DNA of 64,000 nucleotides from Massilia atriviolacea (GCF_003953935.1 NZ_RXLQ01000001.1:501018-565017); one strand, 5' to 3'; shown: positions 47,773 to 57,645, counted from the stretch's first letter. The notes: a model not told the origin generated them from the sequence alone. A program made the numbers and translations.

Positions 47773-50004
47773 ATGTCAACGAAACAAACGCAAGAGCGCA
47801 GCGTCACGCTGGAAATCCAGGCGAGCATTACCGAACGGCAGGACGACCTCCCCGCCATTGTCGGCTATGCGTTCAGCCAGGGCGGCGCCCTGCTCGACCT
47901 CCAGCCGCTCGACAAGGAGGGCCGCGCGCGGCTCGCCGTGCCCGTCGGCGCGGAAGGGCAACTGGTGCGCGTGGTGCTCGGTCCGGAGGTGGGCAAGGAC
48001 GCGCTCGATATCGGCGAAGTGCTGCGGCGCGGCGGCATCGACCGCCATGTGCCGGTGCGGCCGAATACCGAGCGCGTGCCGCCGCTCCTCTTCGAACTGG
48101 GACCGGACCGCTGGCGCCGCTGGATCGGCCGCCTGTGCGTGGTCAACGGCACGCTGCTCAAGCGCATCGTTTCCGGCGGCGTCGTGCTGAACCTTCCGGT
48201 ATGCAACGCCAGCGTCGACATCGACGAAGTCGACCCATGGCCGATCATCATCGCCGAGTTGCCTCAGATCGAGCTCGACCGGCTGCGCGACATCGTCGAC
48301 GGCCCCTGGCCGCCGCTGCGCCTGCCGATCCCGCCGCGTCCGCCCGAGCCTTTCCTTGGCGCCGACATGGACGCGACCGATCCCCTGCTGAGCGTTGCCT
48401 TGAATCCGCAACCGCTGCCGCCGCGCCAGCTGCACGCCCACGCATTGCAGCTTGCCGACCCGCACGCCATCGAGTCGCACGCCGTCGACCGGACCGCGCT
48501 CAACGCCTTGACCCTGCCCGCCGACTTGGTACTGGCGGCCAGAGCGCCCCGCATGGTCTTCGAGCGCGCCGTCCTCAGCCACCTGGACCTGCTGCGCCCG
48601 CTCCTGTGCTGGCTGTTTCCCTTCCCCGTGCGCAGGACCCGGATCGCCACGGTGACTACCGACGAATGCGGCCACTTCCGCGCCCTGATCTGGCGTTCGA
48701 TCTTCAACGTCGACCAGCCCGACCTGTACTTCACAGCGCGCCAGCGCATCTGGCCCGGCTTCTGGGTGACCATCTACGAACCGAAACCGGTCATCTGCCA
48801 CACCTGGTGGAACTATGTGTGCGGGTCGGAAGTCACGCTGGTCACCACGCACCCGCTGGCGCGCGCCTGCCCGCCCTGCCCGCCCGTCGTCGCGCCCAAC
48901 AACTGGGTGTTGTTCATGGCAATCGGCAACACGTCGGTGTGGCGCATCCACGGCGCCAACGACACCACCCGGATCGGCGCGCCCGGCCACCAGCCGGACC
49001 AGCTGGGCCTCCTGGACGACAGCGCGCCGTGGGGCGGATCGTTGCGGCCCCGGCTCGAATTCGACAGTTCCCTGCGCAACGACCTGGGCGTGCGCTACTA
49101 CCGCGTATCGTACAAGCGCAGCGGCGAGGACGAGCATGCCTGGCGCCCCAGCATCGACGCGATCAACCGGCACTACACGCACGAGGTGGCGGGCGACCTG
49201 ATCCTTGAGCAATACCCGCTCGGCCCGCGCACGGTCGGTTCGACCGCCCATCTGTACGAGATTCCGCCGGCGCTGCCCCCGACCGGCCAATGGTCGATCC
49301 CGAACGCCGTGCTGGACACGCAAAACGCCGTGATTCCCACCACGGCGGTCGCGCCAGGCGTGCCTTTCGATGCCAACGGCGTGGCAAGCGGGCCGGACCA
49401 GGGCGGCACCTGGCAGATCAGGATCGAGCTGTTCGACGCCGCCGGCACGCTGGTCGATCCGGAGGCGCTGGGCATCAAATGGCGCGTCCCGGCCAGCGCG
49501 ACCCTGAGCGGGACGATTCAAACGCGCGACGCGGCCTTGCTCGGACTGGTGGATGCGGCGCTCAACCGCATGGTGGTGACGGTTCGGGTGGACAATAATC
49601 CCACCTTCGCCCGCATCGACGCGCCCGCCGTGGGCGGCAGCACGGCGGCCGACGAGTGCGGCGTGATGCATTACGGCGAATCGGACCAGGCGGTGGCGGT
49701 CCCTTTCCTGGCGCTGCAGAGGAATCGCTTCGCCACCTATTCCTTCTACGTGCAGCGTGGCGCGGTGTCGCCGCCGGAATATGGCGTTGCTGGAACGGCA
49801 GCGGCCAACGCTGCCGGCATGCCCGGCGCGATTCCGCCGTCGCCGCCGGCCGCCCCGCTGCCGACGGTCGGCAGCCTGCTCGACGCTTGCCCGCTGGCGG
49901 GTTTTACCGAGCAGCTGTATGTCGCGCACACGGGGACCGACGGCTGGTCGCGCTTGAGCGGCTACGACAACAGCGCCGCGCGCGCCTTCGTGCTGGCGCC
50001 TTGA
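47773..50004 (+). CDS. large hypothetical protein, 743 aa
   Basis: I do not recognise this protein. It has no signal peptide or membrane helix. The N-terminal 90 residues look like a beta-sandwich of the carboxypeptidase-regulatory kind (SVTLEIQASITERQDDLPAI, LDLQPLDKEGRARLAVPVGA). A proline-rich linker is near 190-230 (LPIPPRPPEPF, LNPQPLPPRQ), followed by a Trp/Cys-rich middle (TWWNYVCGSEV, ACPPCPPVV) and a second beta-rich region. The end is again Pro/Ala-rich. AAAGGAG is 5 bases before the ATG 47773. It is divergent from the primase-like gene. Confidence 0.8.
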   Translation: MSTKQTQERSVTLEIQASITERQDDLPAIVGYAFSQGGALLDLQPLDKEGRARLAVPVGAEGQLVRVVLGPEVGKDALDIGEVLRRGGIDRHVPVRPNTERVPPLLFELGPDRWRRWIGRLCVVNGTLLKRIVSGGVVLNLPVCNASVDIDEVDPWPIIIAELPQIELDRLRDIVDGPWPPLRLPIPPRPPEPFLGADMDATDPLLSVALNPQPLPPRQLHAHALQLADPHAIESHAVDRTALNALTLPADLVLAARAPRMVFERAVLSHLDLLRPLLCWLFPFPVRRTRIATVTTDECGHFRALIWRSIFNVDQPDLYFTARQRIWPGFWVTIYEPKPVICHTWWNYVCGSEVTLVTTHPLARACPPCPPVVAPNNWVLFMAIGNTSVWRIHGANDTTRIGAPGHQPDQLGLLDDSAPWGGSLRPRLEFDSSLRNDLGVRYYRVSYKRSGEDEHAWRPSIDAINRHYTHEVAGDLILEQYPLGPRTVGSTAHLYEIPPALPPTGQWSIPNAVLDTQNAVIPTTAVAPGVPFDANGVASGPDQGGTWQIRIELFDAAGTLVDPEALGIKWRVPASATLSGTIQTRDAALLGLVDAALNRMVVTVRVDNNPTFARIDAPAVGGSTAADECGVMHYGESDQAVAVPFLALQRNRFATYSFYVQRGAVSPPEYGVAGTAAANAAGMPGAIPPSPPAAPLPTVGSLLDACPLAGFTEQLYVAHTGTDGWSRLSGYDNSAARAFVLAP

Positions 50005-50061
50005 TCGGCGACGTGGGCGGCGTGTAAAGCCGCTTTCAACGGACCAGACCGGGGCCGGCGG

Positions 50062-50803
50062 TCAGCCTGCCCCGATGTTCGACGGTTCGCCCATATCGTC
50101 CGCCCAATCGACATGCACTGGCTGTTTGTACAAGAAGTCGAGGCTCACCGCCGCATCGTAAAAGGGGGCGAACTTGTCATCCTGTGCCACTGCCAGGGCA
50201 TGCGACGCCAGCGCTTCGGCATGCTCGCCGCGTTTGTAGTGATACAGCCCGAGCAGCCAGTGCGCGCTGGCCTGGCCAGGCTGGTAGATGCGCTGGCGGG
50301 CCAGATCCGCATGCGCGCCCTCCAGCTCGCCGGCCAGCAGTTGCGCTTCGGCGCGTACATTGAACGCCTGCCCCAGCAGGTCGCGGTCGTAGCCACCTTC
50401 GCGCAGATGCGCGATCGACAACGTGGCAAGATCGCGCGCGACGTCCAGCTGGCGGCATACCAGGGCGCATACAGCGCCCTGATTTGCAGCGTCGTTGCGC
50501 AAGCCCCTCTGCTTGGCAGGAAACACGCGCAGGTCCCTCGATGGCGACGTTGCCGTCAATCACCAGCAGGACGCCACGCTCATCGCGCAATTCCTCGAGT
50601 TGCACGGCGCTGATCGCGATATCGCCTTCGATCCATATCAATGCCGTATCCTCGTCCAGATCGCTGAAGCAAGAGCAGCAATCCATCTCGTCTTCTGCCG
50701 ATTCTTCGCGTTCCGCCACCTCGGGAAAGCGCTCGATAAAATCGTCGATACCGATGCGCGGATAATCGTTCCAGGATGTCAGTGCGGGATAATCTGTATG
50801 CAT
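50062..50803 (-). pseudogene. frameshifted gene: acidic beta-repeat N-terminus plus TPR-like C-terminus
   Basis: From ATG 50803 one frame reads MHTDYPALTSWNDYPRIGID and on through an acidic region (DEMDCCSCFSDLDED) to ALIWIEGDIAISAVQLEELRDERGVLLVIDGNVAIEG. It then turns into GC-shadow sequence near 50540. A second frame, offset by one, carries a coherent TPR-like segment (AFNVRAEAQLLAGELEGAHADL, then WLLGLYHYKRGEHAEALASH) to a stop at 50062 and has no ATG of its own. The simplest reading is one gene of about 245 codons broken by a single indel near 50500-50550, or a sequencing error. The function of the intact form is unknown. Confidence 0.6.
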
Positions 50804-51167
50804 CGCGATCCAGATATTGGTTGCCGGTGTCGCCGTGATTATATTGGATAAAAACAGGGGTTTCGGATTACCACTCTCCGCGCCTGATAATATCCGCCGC
50901 GCGCCGGATATCCCAATGACGCGAATACGACATGGTGCCTGCCAATATCCGATTCGAAAAAGCCGCGCGCAATGCACGGCCGCTGTGGCGGCAAAGCCGA
51001 TCATCGCTTATTCCGATTGCCTTTTTTCCGCTTGCATCCGAATCGCCTGGCCCCGAGGATATTCGCCGGTACGGCACCGCCGTCTTTGCAGCGCTGCCGC
51101 TATTGCTGCTGTTAATATTCCAGGGAATTAGGCTGTACGAAAAGGGAAACGGCACGGGATTCCAGGT
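50804..51167. other. 364-bp region without a confident gene
   Basis: A short plus-strand frame (50932-51171) ends with a hydrophobic stretch (AVFAALPLLLLLIFQGIRLYEKG) but has no ribosome-binding site, and its first half looks random. It could be the tail of a decayed membrane-protein gene. A smaller minus frame has no coherent features. Composition is more AT-rich than the neighbourhood. Confidence 0.35.
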
Positions 51168-51464
51168 TTAGCCCACTGCCAGCGCTGTGTCGGCGGGTTT
51201 CAGCGTCCAGTGCATGCTGTCCGGAGTGTCCGCTTGCCAGCCCTGACGCGCGAGCGCAAAGATCAATTTGCCGATACGGTCGAAATCGGTCCTTGCCTCC
51301 GGCGCGATGCGCACCGCGATATGCCCGGCTCCTCGCGCCGCAAGCAGATCGACCATCTCGAACGCCTGCATTACGCCGACACCATTCACCGAATAGGCCG
51401 CCTTCCCGATGAGCACGACTGCAGCGGCGGCCGCGTCGTGAGCCCGTCCTTCGATCTGATCCAT
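51168..51464 (-). CDS. hypothetical protein resembling the periplasmic domain of ExbD/TolR, without membrane anchor
   Basis: A 98-residue protein. The core AAYSVNGVGVMQAFEMVDLLAARGAGHIAVRIAPEARTDF (read in two halves) followed by IGKLIFALARQGW has the strand-helix-strand-helix order of the ExbD/TolR C-terminal domain (short strand, helix, VxIRAD-like strand, helix ending AG-like). The usual N-terminal membrane helix is missing. The ATG 51464 is chosen because GGGAG lies 6 bases before it. No ExbB/TonB genes are nearby. The similarity is weak and structural. Confidence 0.5.
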   Translation of the reverse strand: MDQIEGRAHDAAAAAVVLIGKAAYSVNGVGVMQAFEMVDLLAARGAGHIAVRIAPEARTDFDRIGKLIFALARQGWQADTPDSMHWTLKPADTALAVG

Positions 51465-51563
51465 ATTCATCTCCCATTCCGGCATGCCGGTGCGCCGATC
51501 GGGTGATCGGTTTGCGCCCTCGATCTTACAAGATCGACTGCCGCCCCGAGCAAGCAAGGGACG

Positions 51564-51596
51564 AAAAAAAACCCGGCAGCGCAAGCGACCGGGTTT
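51564..51596 (-). terminator. rho-independent terminator of ppiD
   Basis: On the minus strand AAACCCGG and CCGGGTTT pair around a 12-base loop and run into eight T. It starts 20 bases after the ppiD stop. Confidence 0.9.
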
Positions 51597-51615
51597 CGAT
51601 CCGACTCGACAGCGA

Positions 51616-53547
51616 TTACTTCACTGCCGGCGCATCCTTATCATCCGCCGCGGCAACCTGGGTCTTGGCGACGATCTTGACCTTGGCTTTTTCCTTGAGC
51701 GCGTCGACGTAACCGCGCATCTCGATCTGGCCCAGCACGCCGGCGATCTCTTGCTGCTCGGCGCTACGGCGGGCAGCGTCCGGCTTGGCCGGCTGCGATA
51801 CCTTGCTGATCCGGTAGACACCGTAACCGATGCCCGGCAGATCCACGCCCACATACGCCGGCAGCTTGGAGGCGTCGGCCTTCAGCAGCGCCGGCGTCGC
51901 TGCCGGGTTGACCGCTGTCGGTGCCACGCGGCTGACGACTTTCGGCGCGCCGAAGCCGGTGGCGTCGCCGCTGGCCTTGGCTGCTGCGATCCTGGCTTCG
52001 CCGGCTTTCTTGGCCAGGCTGGCCGCTTCCTGCTGGGCCACGCGCACTTTGATGATGTCCTGCACTTCCGCCAGCGGACGCTTGCTCGACGGCGAGTACT
52101 CGACGATGCGGGCCGATACCAGCATGCCCGGCTTGACTTCGATCGCCTCGGTATTGTGCTTGTTCTTGACCACGCTGTCCGAGAACACGGCGTTCAGGAA
52201 CTTCGGATTGTTCAGCGGCGACTGGCCCAGGGCCGGGTTCGGCGTACGCGTCACGTTCTCCAGCGTCTCGATCTTCAGTTTCAGCTTGTCGGCCACCGGT
52301 TTCAGGCTGGCGGACTGGTCGTACACGCCTTCGCTGAAGATCTGCTGCAGTTCCGAAAACTTCTTCGACATCTTCGGCTTCTTCACTTCGGCCAGGATGG
52401 TGTCCTTGACGTCGGCGAACGGCTTGATGGTTTCCGGCACCAGCTTGGTGACGGTCACGATGTGGTAGCCGTATTCCGACTCGACCACGTCGCTGATCTC
52501 ACCCTGCTTGAGCTTGTACACGGCGTCTTCCACCGCCGGGCTGATCATGGTGCCCTTCTTGGCCACGCCCAGGTCGCCGCCCTGCTCGGCGGTCGCCACG
52601 TCCTGCGACTTGGCCTTGGCGACGTCGGCGAAGGTGGCTGGCGCCTTGCGCAGCTCGGCCAGCGCGGCGTCGGCCTTGGCCTTGGCGGCGGCCTTGTCGG
52701 CCGCGCTCGCGTTCTTGGCGGCCGTGAACAGGATGTGGCTGTACTGGCGCTCTTCCGGCGTGCCGAAACGCGCCTTGTTGGCTTCGTAGAAGGCGGTCAC
52801 TTCCGCATCGCTCACGCTGACCAGGCCTTCGACCGCGGCCGCGTCCAGCACGACGTATTCGATCCTGGCTTTTTCAGGCACCTGGAACAGGGTCGCGTTC
52901 TTGTCGTAGAACGCCTTGACCATCTCGTCGGTGACCTTGACCTGGGCTTGCTGCTCGCTGGCCGGGAACAGCATTTCCTGGACTTCGCGTTCTTCGTCGA
53001 TGATGTTCGACAGGCGGTCGCCGACCGTGCGCGGCAGGAAAGCCGTTTCCTGCACGGTGCCGGTCACCTGGCGCACCACGAAATCGCGGCGCAGGCCGGC
53101 CTCGTACTGGTCGGCCGTCATGCGCGCGTTGCGCAGGGCCGCCTTGTAGACCTCGACGTCGAACTTGCCGTTGGTTTTGAATTCCTCGTTCTGCTGGATC
53201 GTGTTCACCAGCACCTCGTCGCCCACGGTCAGGTGGCTGCGGTCGATTTCCGCTTCGACGGCGCGCTGCGCGATCATGGTATCGAGCACTTCGCGCTTGA
53301 ATTCAGGGGTGTCGAAGCGCTTCTGGTCGAACTGCGCACCGAGCATGGCGCGATACTGGTCGACCTGACGGCGCTGGGCTTCTTCCCACTCGGGCTGCGT
53401 GATCTTCCTGCCGTTCACGTTCGCCACTTCAATGGTGCTGTCGGTGTTTTCGTTGGTGGCCATGCCGCCGACCACCAGGAACGAGGCAGCCAGCAAGACC
53501 AGCATGATCTGGATCCAGCGTTTGTGACTACGAATAAATTCAAACAT
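51616..53547 (-). CDS. ppiD: periplasmic folding chaperone PpiD (SurA-N and parvulin domains)
   Basis: A 643-residue inner-membrane-anchored periplasmic chaperone that sits at the Sec translocon exit. One N-terminal membrane helix (IQIMLVLLAASFLVVGGMA, about 12-30) is followed by a SurA-like helical domain and a parvulin domain (RQYSHILFTAAKNASA near 267; AEQGGDLGVAKKGTMISPAVE; YGYHIVTVTKL near 365). A long C-terminal helical part follows. It closes the conserved lon-hupB-tRNA-ppiD order. Upstream lies the terminator of the tRNA array. Confidence 0.95.
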   Translation of the reverse strand: MFEFIRSHKRWIQIMLVLLAASFLVVGGMATNENTDSTIEVANVNGRKITQPEWEEAQRRQVDQYRAMLGAQFDQKRFDTPEFKREVLDTMIAQRAVEAEIDRSHLTVGDEVLVNTIQQNEEFKTNGKFDVEVYKAALRNARMTADQYEAGLRRDFVVRQVTGTVQETAFLPRTVGDRLSNIIDEEREVQEMLFPASEQQAQVKVTDEMVKAFYDKNATLFQVPEKARIEYVVLDAAAVEGLVSVSDAEVTAFYEANKARFGTPEERQYSHILFTAAKNASAADKAAAKAKADAALAELRKAPATFADVAKAKSQDVATAEQGGDLGVAKKGTMISPAVEDAVYKLKQGEISDVVESEYGYHIVTVTKLVPETIKPFADVKDTILAEVKKPKMSKKFSELQQIFSEGVYDQSASLKPVADKLKLKIETLENVTRTPNPALGQSPLNNPKFLNAVFSDSVVKNKHNTEAIEVKPGMLVSARIVEYSPSSKRPLAEVQDIIKVRVAQQEAASLAKKAGEARIAAAKASGDATGFGAPKVVSRVAPTAVNPAATPALLKADASKLPAYVGVDLPGIGYGVYRISKVSQPAKPDAARRSAEQQEIAGVLGQIEMRGYVDALKEKAKVKIVAKTQVAAADDKDAPAVK

Positions 53548-53603
53548 GGTTTGCCAATTCGAGATAAATAAAACTGCGATTGAATGCGATCGAGACGCAC
53601 ATA

Positions 53604-53642
53604 TAAAAAAAGGCGAACTTGCGTTCGCCTCTTCTTTTTTTT
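53604..53642. terminator. bidirectional terminator closing the tRNA array
   Basis: AGGCGAAC (53611-53618) pairs with GTTCGCCT (53623-53630) around TTGC. A-run on one side (53604-53610) and T-rich run on the other, so on the minus strand the stem is followed by seven T, ending transcription of the tRNA-Asp array before ppiD. Confidence 0.88.
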
Positions 53643-53757
53643 GACAGGACTGCCAGGACCCGGCCGCCTTGTGCGAACCATGGAATCGGCGTGCTGGCGA
53701 CTCCTGAACCCCGGCGCACTCCCCGATCAGGGACTGCACCATCGTACTGCTATATGC

Positions 53758-53834
53758 TGGCGGAGCGGACGGGACTCGAACCCGCGACCCCCGACGTGAC
53801 AGGCCGGTATTCTAACCAACTGAACTACCACTCC
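53758..53834 (-). tRNA. tRNA-Asp (GTC), copy 1, most promoter-distal
   Basis: A 77-nt cloverleaf with encoded CCA. The sequence is nearly that of E. coli tRNA-Asp, anticodon loop CTGTCAC. It is of type a: A26 with G44. It is the last copy before the terminator. Confidence 0.97.
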
Positions 53835-53856
53835 TAAATCGTTTCTTCTTTTTCAT

Positions 53857-53933
53857 TGGCGGAGCGGACGGGACTCGAACCCGCGACCCCCGACGTGACA
53901 GGCCGGTATTCTAACCAACTGAACTACCACTCC
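53857..53933 (-). tRNA. tRNA-Asp (GTC), copy 2
   Basis: 77 nt including CCA, type a (A26, G44), identical in the mature part to copies 1, 4, 5 and 7. Spacer to copy 1 is 22 bases. Confidence 0.97.
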
Positions 53934-53956
53934 ACAACATCATTTCTTTTCTTCAT

Positions 53957-54033
<77 letters not shown>

Positions 54034-54058
54034 TCAAATCCGAATGCGCATCTTTTAC

Positions 54059-54135
54059 TGGCGGAGCGGACGGGACTCGAACCCGCGACCCCCGACGTGA
54101 CAGGCCGGTATTCTAACCAACTGAACTACCACTCC
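54059..54135 (-). tRNA. tRNA-Asp (GTC), copy 4
   Basis: 77 nt including CCA, type a. It occupies the same place in the second 301-bp unit as copy 1 in the first. Confidence 0.97.
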
Positions 54136-54157
54136 TCAATCGTTTCTTCTTTTTCAT

Positions 54158-54234
54158 TGGCGGAGCGGACGGGACTCGAACCCGCGACCCCCGACGTGAC
54201 AGGCCGGTATTCTAACCAACTGAACTACCACTCC
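54158..54234 (-). tRNA. tRNA-Asp (GTC), copy 5
   Basis: 77 nt including CCA, type a; counterpart of copy 2. The spacer to copy 4 differs from the copy 1/2 spacer by one base. Confidence 0.97.
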
Positions 54235-54257
54235 ACAACATCATTTCTTTTCTTCAT

Positions 54258-54334
<77 letters not shown>

Positions 54335-54359
54335 TCAAATCCGAATGCGCATCTTTTAC

Positions 54360-54436
54360 TGGCGGAGCGGACGGGACTCGAACCCGCGACCCCCGACGTG
54401 ACAGGCCGGTATTCTAACCAACTGAACTACCACTCC
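54360..54436 (-). tRNA. tRNA-Asp (GTC), copy 7, most promoter-proximal
   Basis: 77 nt including CCA, type a. It is separated from tRNA-Val by 32 bases, the arrangement seen in related genomes that have a single or double tRNA-Asp here. Confidence 0.97.
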
Positions 54437-54468
54437 GTAAAAGATACTAGGTACTGCATGCCAGGCTC

Positions 54469-54544
54469 TGGTGGGGGCTGAGAGGCTCGAACTCCCGACC
54501 CGCGCCTTGTAAGGGCGCTGCTCTACCAACTGAGCTAAACCCCC
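54469..54544 (-). tRNA. tRNA-Val (TAC)
   Basis: A 76-nt cloverleaf with CCA. The acceptor stem GGGGGTT pairs with AGCCCCC (one G-U), the anticodon loop is CTTACAA and the T-loop TTCGAGC. It lies between hupB and the tRNA-Asp array. A hairpin (ACACCTG/CAGGTGT, 54551-54570) directly upstream may mark a processing site. Confidence 0.97.
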
Positions 54545-54610
54545 GCAAGCACACCTGTGTCACCAGGTGTTGCTGACATTTTCCGGTGATTGTCACCTCA
54601 CCGAAGGACA

Positions 54611-54883
54611 TTAGTTTACTGCATCTTTAAGCGCTTTACCAGCTTTAAATTTAGGAACTTTCGCCGCCGCGATCTTGATCGCTTCCTTGGTGCGCGGATT
54701 GCGCCCGGTGCGCGCGGCACGCTCGCCCACCGAGAAGGTGCCGAAGCCGACCAGCGTGACGCTGTCGTTCTTCTGCAGGCTTGCGGTGACGGCATCGATC
54801 ATGGCGTCGAGTGCGCGCGTGGCCGAGGCCTTGGTGATGTCCGCCGACTTCGCGATTTCTTCGATCAATTCTGTTTTGTTCAC
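54611..54883 (-). CDS. hupB: DNA-binding protein HU
   Basis: A 90-residue nucleoid protein. The family core is complete: [20 protein letters not shown] at the start, [22 protein letters not shown] in the saddle, and the beta arm ending [19 protein letters not shown]. The start is a GTG at 54883; an ATG would be out of place because Asn-Lys-Thr-Glu must follow directly. Upstream is a near-consensus sigma-70 promoter (54933-54961). HU forms dimers that bend DNA. It is the first gene of the hupB-tRNA-Val-tRNA-Asp transcript. Confidence 0.96.
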   Translation of the reverse strand: MNKTELIEEIAKSADITKASATRALDAMIDAVTASLQKNDSVTLVGFGTFSVGERAARTGRNPRTKEAIKIAAAKVPKFKAGKALKDAVN

Positions 54884-54932
54884 TTGTGCCCCATTACATA
54901 AGATATGCGGCAAAAAGAAATCCGCAGCGCGT

Positions 54933-54961
54933 ATTAAACAAGCCGTCCACTTGCGTGTCAA
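54933..54961 (-). promoter_or_regulatory. sigma-70 promoter of hupB and the tRNA array
   Basis: On the minus strand TTGACA (54956-54961), a 17-bp spacer and TTTAAT (54933-54938) give a -35 that is perfect and a -10 with one mismatch. It lies about 50 bases before the GTG of hupB and just after the lon terminator. Confidence 0.8.
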
Positions 54962-54980
54962 GCCAAATACCACCCCTGAA

Positions 54981-55007
54981 AAGAAACAAGCGCCACGAGG
55001 ACGCTTG
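54981..55007 (-). terminator. probable terminator of lon
   Basis: On the minus strand CAAGCG and CGCTTG pair around a 9-base loop, followed by TTTCTTTTC. It lies between the lon stop and the hupB promoter. The stem is short, so termination may be partial. Confidence 0.6.
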
Positions 55008-55031
55008 CTTGGGAACGGCTGTAGGGACGGC

Positions 55032-57449
55032 TTAGTGCTTGACGACGTCCGTCTGCGCAACCGCGCCATCGACACCGGCGGCAGCCGGAACGGCAGCGAC
55101 GGCCGGCACTTCCACCACCGGCACCGGCATGCTGGCCAGCGCGATTTCAAGCACCTTGTCGATCCAGCGCACCGGAACGATTTCGAGCTTGTTCTTCACG
55201 TTGTCCGGAATGTCGGCCAGGTCCTTGACGTTCTGCTCGGGAATCAGGACCGTCTTGATGCCGCCGCGATGCGCCGCCAGCAGTTTCTCTTTCAGTCCGC
55301 CGATCGGCAGCACTTCGCCGCGCAGGGTAATCTCGCCCGTCATCGCCACATCGGCGCGCACCGGAATCCCGGTAAACACCGACACCAGCGCGGTAGTCAT
55401 CGCAATACCGGCCGATGGACCGTCTTTCGGGGTGGCGCCTTCCGGCACGTGAATGTGAATGTCGGCTTTTTCGAACACGTCATTCTTGATGCCGAGGCGG
55501 TTGGCGCGCGAACGCACCACGGTGCGCGCCGCTTCGATCGATTCCTTCATCACGTCGCCCAGGGTGCCGGTGCGGATCACGCCGCCCTTGCCCGGCATCT
55601 GCACCGCCTCGATGGTCAGCAGATCGCCGCCCACTTCGGTCCATGCAAGGCCGACCACCTGGCCGATCTGGTTTTCCTTCTCGGCCACGCCGAAGTCGTA
55701 ACGGCGCACGCCCAGGAACTTGTCGATATTCTTGTTGGTGACGGCGACCTTTTTATCGGCCTTTTTCAGCAACAGCATCTTGACGACCTTGCGGCAGATC
55801 TTCGAGATTTCGCGCTCGAGCGAACGCACGCCGGCTTCCCGGGTGTAGTAGCGGATGATGTCGCGGATCGCGCCTTCGGCCACGGCGATTTCTTCTTCCT
55901 TCAGGCCATTCGCCTTGATCTGCTTGGGCAGCAGGTAACGCTGGGCGATGCTGGTCTTTTCGTCTTCCGTATAACCGGACAGGCGGATGACTTCCATGCG
56001 GTCGAGCAGCGCCGGCGGAATGTTGAACGAATTCGAGGTCGCCACGAACATCACGTCCGACAGGTCGAAGTCGACTTCGATGTAGTGGTCCGAGAACGTG
56101 TGGTTCTGTTCCGGGTCCAGCACTTCGAGCAGGGCCGAGGACGGATCGCCACGGAAGTCCGCGCCCATCTTGTCGATTTCGTCGAGCAGGAACAGCGGGT
56201 TGCGCACGCCGACCTTGGCCAGCGATTGCAGCACCTTGCCCGGCATCGAACCGATGTAGGTGCGGCGGTGGCCGCGGATCTCGGCTTCGTCGCGCACGCC
56301 GCCCAAGGCCATGCGCACGAACTTGCGGTTCGTGGCCTTGGCGATCGACTGGCCGAGCGAGGTCTTGCCGACGCCGGGAGGACCGACGAAGCACAGGATC
56401 GGCGCCTTCAGTTTGTCGACGCGTTGCTGGACCGCGAGATATTCCAGGATGCGTTCCTTGACCTTGTCGAGACCGTAGTGATCGCCTTCGAGCACTTTTT
56501 CGGCGTTCGACAGATCGTTATTGACCTTGGATTTTTTCTTCCACGGCAGATTGACCAGGGTGTCGATGTAGTTGCGCACCACGGTCGCTTCGGCCGACAT
56601 CGGCGACATCAGCTTGAGCTTCTTGAGTTCGTTGGTCGCCTTGTCCAGCGCTTCCTTCGGCATCTTGGCGGCGATGACTTTCTTTTCGAGTTCGTCGATA
56701 TCGGCGCCATCTTCGCCCTCGCCCAGTTCTTTCTGGATCGCCTTGACCTGTTCGTTCAGATAGTACTCGCGCTGCGATTTTTCCATCTGGCGCTTGACGC
56801 GGCCGCGGATGCGCTTTTCCACCTGCAGGATGTCGAGCTCGCCTTCGAGCTGGCCGAGCAGGTGCTCGAGGCGCTTGGCGACGTTGAAGATTTCGAGGAT
56901 CACCTGTTTCTGCTCGAGCTTGAGCGGCAGATGGGCGGCGACGGTATCGGCCAGGCGGCCGGCGTCGTCGATCCCTGCCAGCGAAGCGAGGATTTCAGGC
57001 GGAATTTTTTTGTTCAGTTTGACGTACTGGTCGAACTGCTGGACGATCGCGCGGCGCATCGCCTCGACTTCCGAATCGTCGCCGATTTCGGAATTGAGCG
57101 GGGTCAGGTCGGCGATAAAGTGCGTCGGCGCATCGCTGATGTGGTTGATGCGCGCACGCTGGGCGCCTTCGACCAGCACCTTGACGGTGCCGTCGGGCAG
57201 CTTAAGCATTTGCAGGATGTTGGCCACGCAACCGATCTCGTAGATGTCGGACGCGGACGGCTCGTCTTTGGCAGCGGCTTTCTGGGCCGCCAGCATGATG
57301 CTCTTGCCCTGTTCCATGGCCGCTTCCAGCGCCTTGATGGACTTGGGGCGGCCGACAAACAGCGGGATCACCATATGCGGGAAGACGACCACGTCGCGCA
57401 ACGGCAGTAAGGGCAGCGTCGTTTGCTCGGTTAATTTGGAAGTTGTCAT
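55032..57449 (-). CDS. lon: ATP-dependent protease Lon
   Basis: An 805-residue AAA+ serine protease that degrades damaged and regulatory proteins. Order: N-terminal substrate domain ([21 protein letters not shown]), coiled-coil helical region around 190-280, ATPase domain with Walker [10 protein letters not shown] near 355 and Walker [11 protein letters not shown], and the C-terminal protease domain with the catalytic Ser in [11 protein letters not shown] and Lys in [13 protein letters not shown]. The Ala/Val/Pro-rich tail of about 35 residues is an extension. AAGG is 6 bases before ATG 57449. It is in the same orientation as clpX but separated from it by a terminator. Confidence 0.97.
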   Translation of the reverse strand: MTTSKLTEQTTLPLLPLRDVVVFPHMVIPLFVGRPKSIKALEAAMEQGKSIMLAAQKAAAKDEPSASDIYEIGCVANILQMLKLPDGTVKVLVEGAQRARINHISDAPTHFIADLTPLNSEIGDDSEVEAMRRAIVQQFDQYVKLNKKIPPEILASLAGIDDAGRLADTVAAHLPLKLEQKQVILEIFNVAKRLEHLLGQLEGELDILQVEKRIRGRVKRQMEKSQREYYLNEQVKAIQKELGEGEDGADIDELEKKVIAAKMPKEALDKATNELKKLKLMSPMSAEATVVRNYIDTLVNLPWKKKSKVNNDLSNAEKVLEGDHYGLDKVKERILEYLAVQQRVDKLKAPILCFVGPPGVGKTSLGQSIAKATNRKFVRMALGGVRDEAEIRGHRRTYIGSMPGKVLQSLAKVGVRNPLFLLDEIDKMGADFRGDPSSALLEVLDPEQNHTFSDHYIEVDFDLSDVMFVATSNSFNIPPALLDRMEVIRLSGYTEDEKTSIAQRYLLPKQIKANGLKEEEIAVAEGAIRDIIRYYTREAGVRSLEREISKICRKVVKMLLLKKADKKVAVTNKNIDKFLGVRRYDFGVAEKENQIGQVVGLAWTEVGGDLLTIEAVQMPGKGGVIRTGTLGDVMKESIEAARTVVRSRANRLGIKNDVFEKADIHIHVPEGATPKDGPSAGIAMTTALVSVFTGIPVRADVAMTGEITLRGEVLPIGGLKEKLLAAHRGGIKTVLIPEQNVKDLADIPDNVKNKLEIVPVRWIDKVLEIALASMPVPVVEVPAVAAVPAAAGVDGAVAQTDVVKH

Positions 57450-57604
57450 GGCATACCTTATAGAAAGCGTGTTTACAATATTGGCACCATCTGCCAAAAC
57501 ACAAGACCGGCGGATAAAATATTTCTACAAGTTATTTGAGTATTCATCAACTTGATTCAAATACAACCGGAATAATCTAAAAAAACTTTATCGGAACATC
57601 AAAT

Positions 57605-57645
57605 AAAAAAGCCACTGCGCAGCGTATGCGCTGCGAGTGGCTTTT
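57605..57645. terminator. terminator of clpX, bidirectional in form
   Basis: AAAAGCCACT plus CGCAGCG pair with CGCTGCG plus AGTGGCTTTT (one bulged G), with A-run to the left and T-run to the right. On the minus strand the stem is followed by TTTTTTATTT, ending the clpX transcript 90 bases after its stop. The 155-bp AT-rich stretch to the right of lon (57450-57604) holds the lon promoter; no exact heat-shock consensus could be fixed. Confidence 0.88.

Noticed and set aside
50932..51171. 79-codon plus-strand membrane-like ORF
   Set aside because: Only the end is hydrophobic, no ribosome-binding site, first half incoherent; kept only as a note on the gap.
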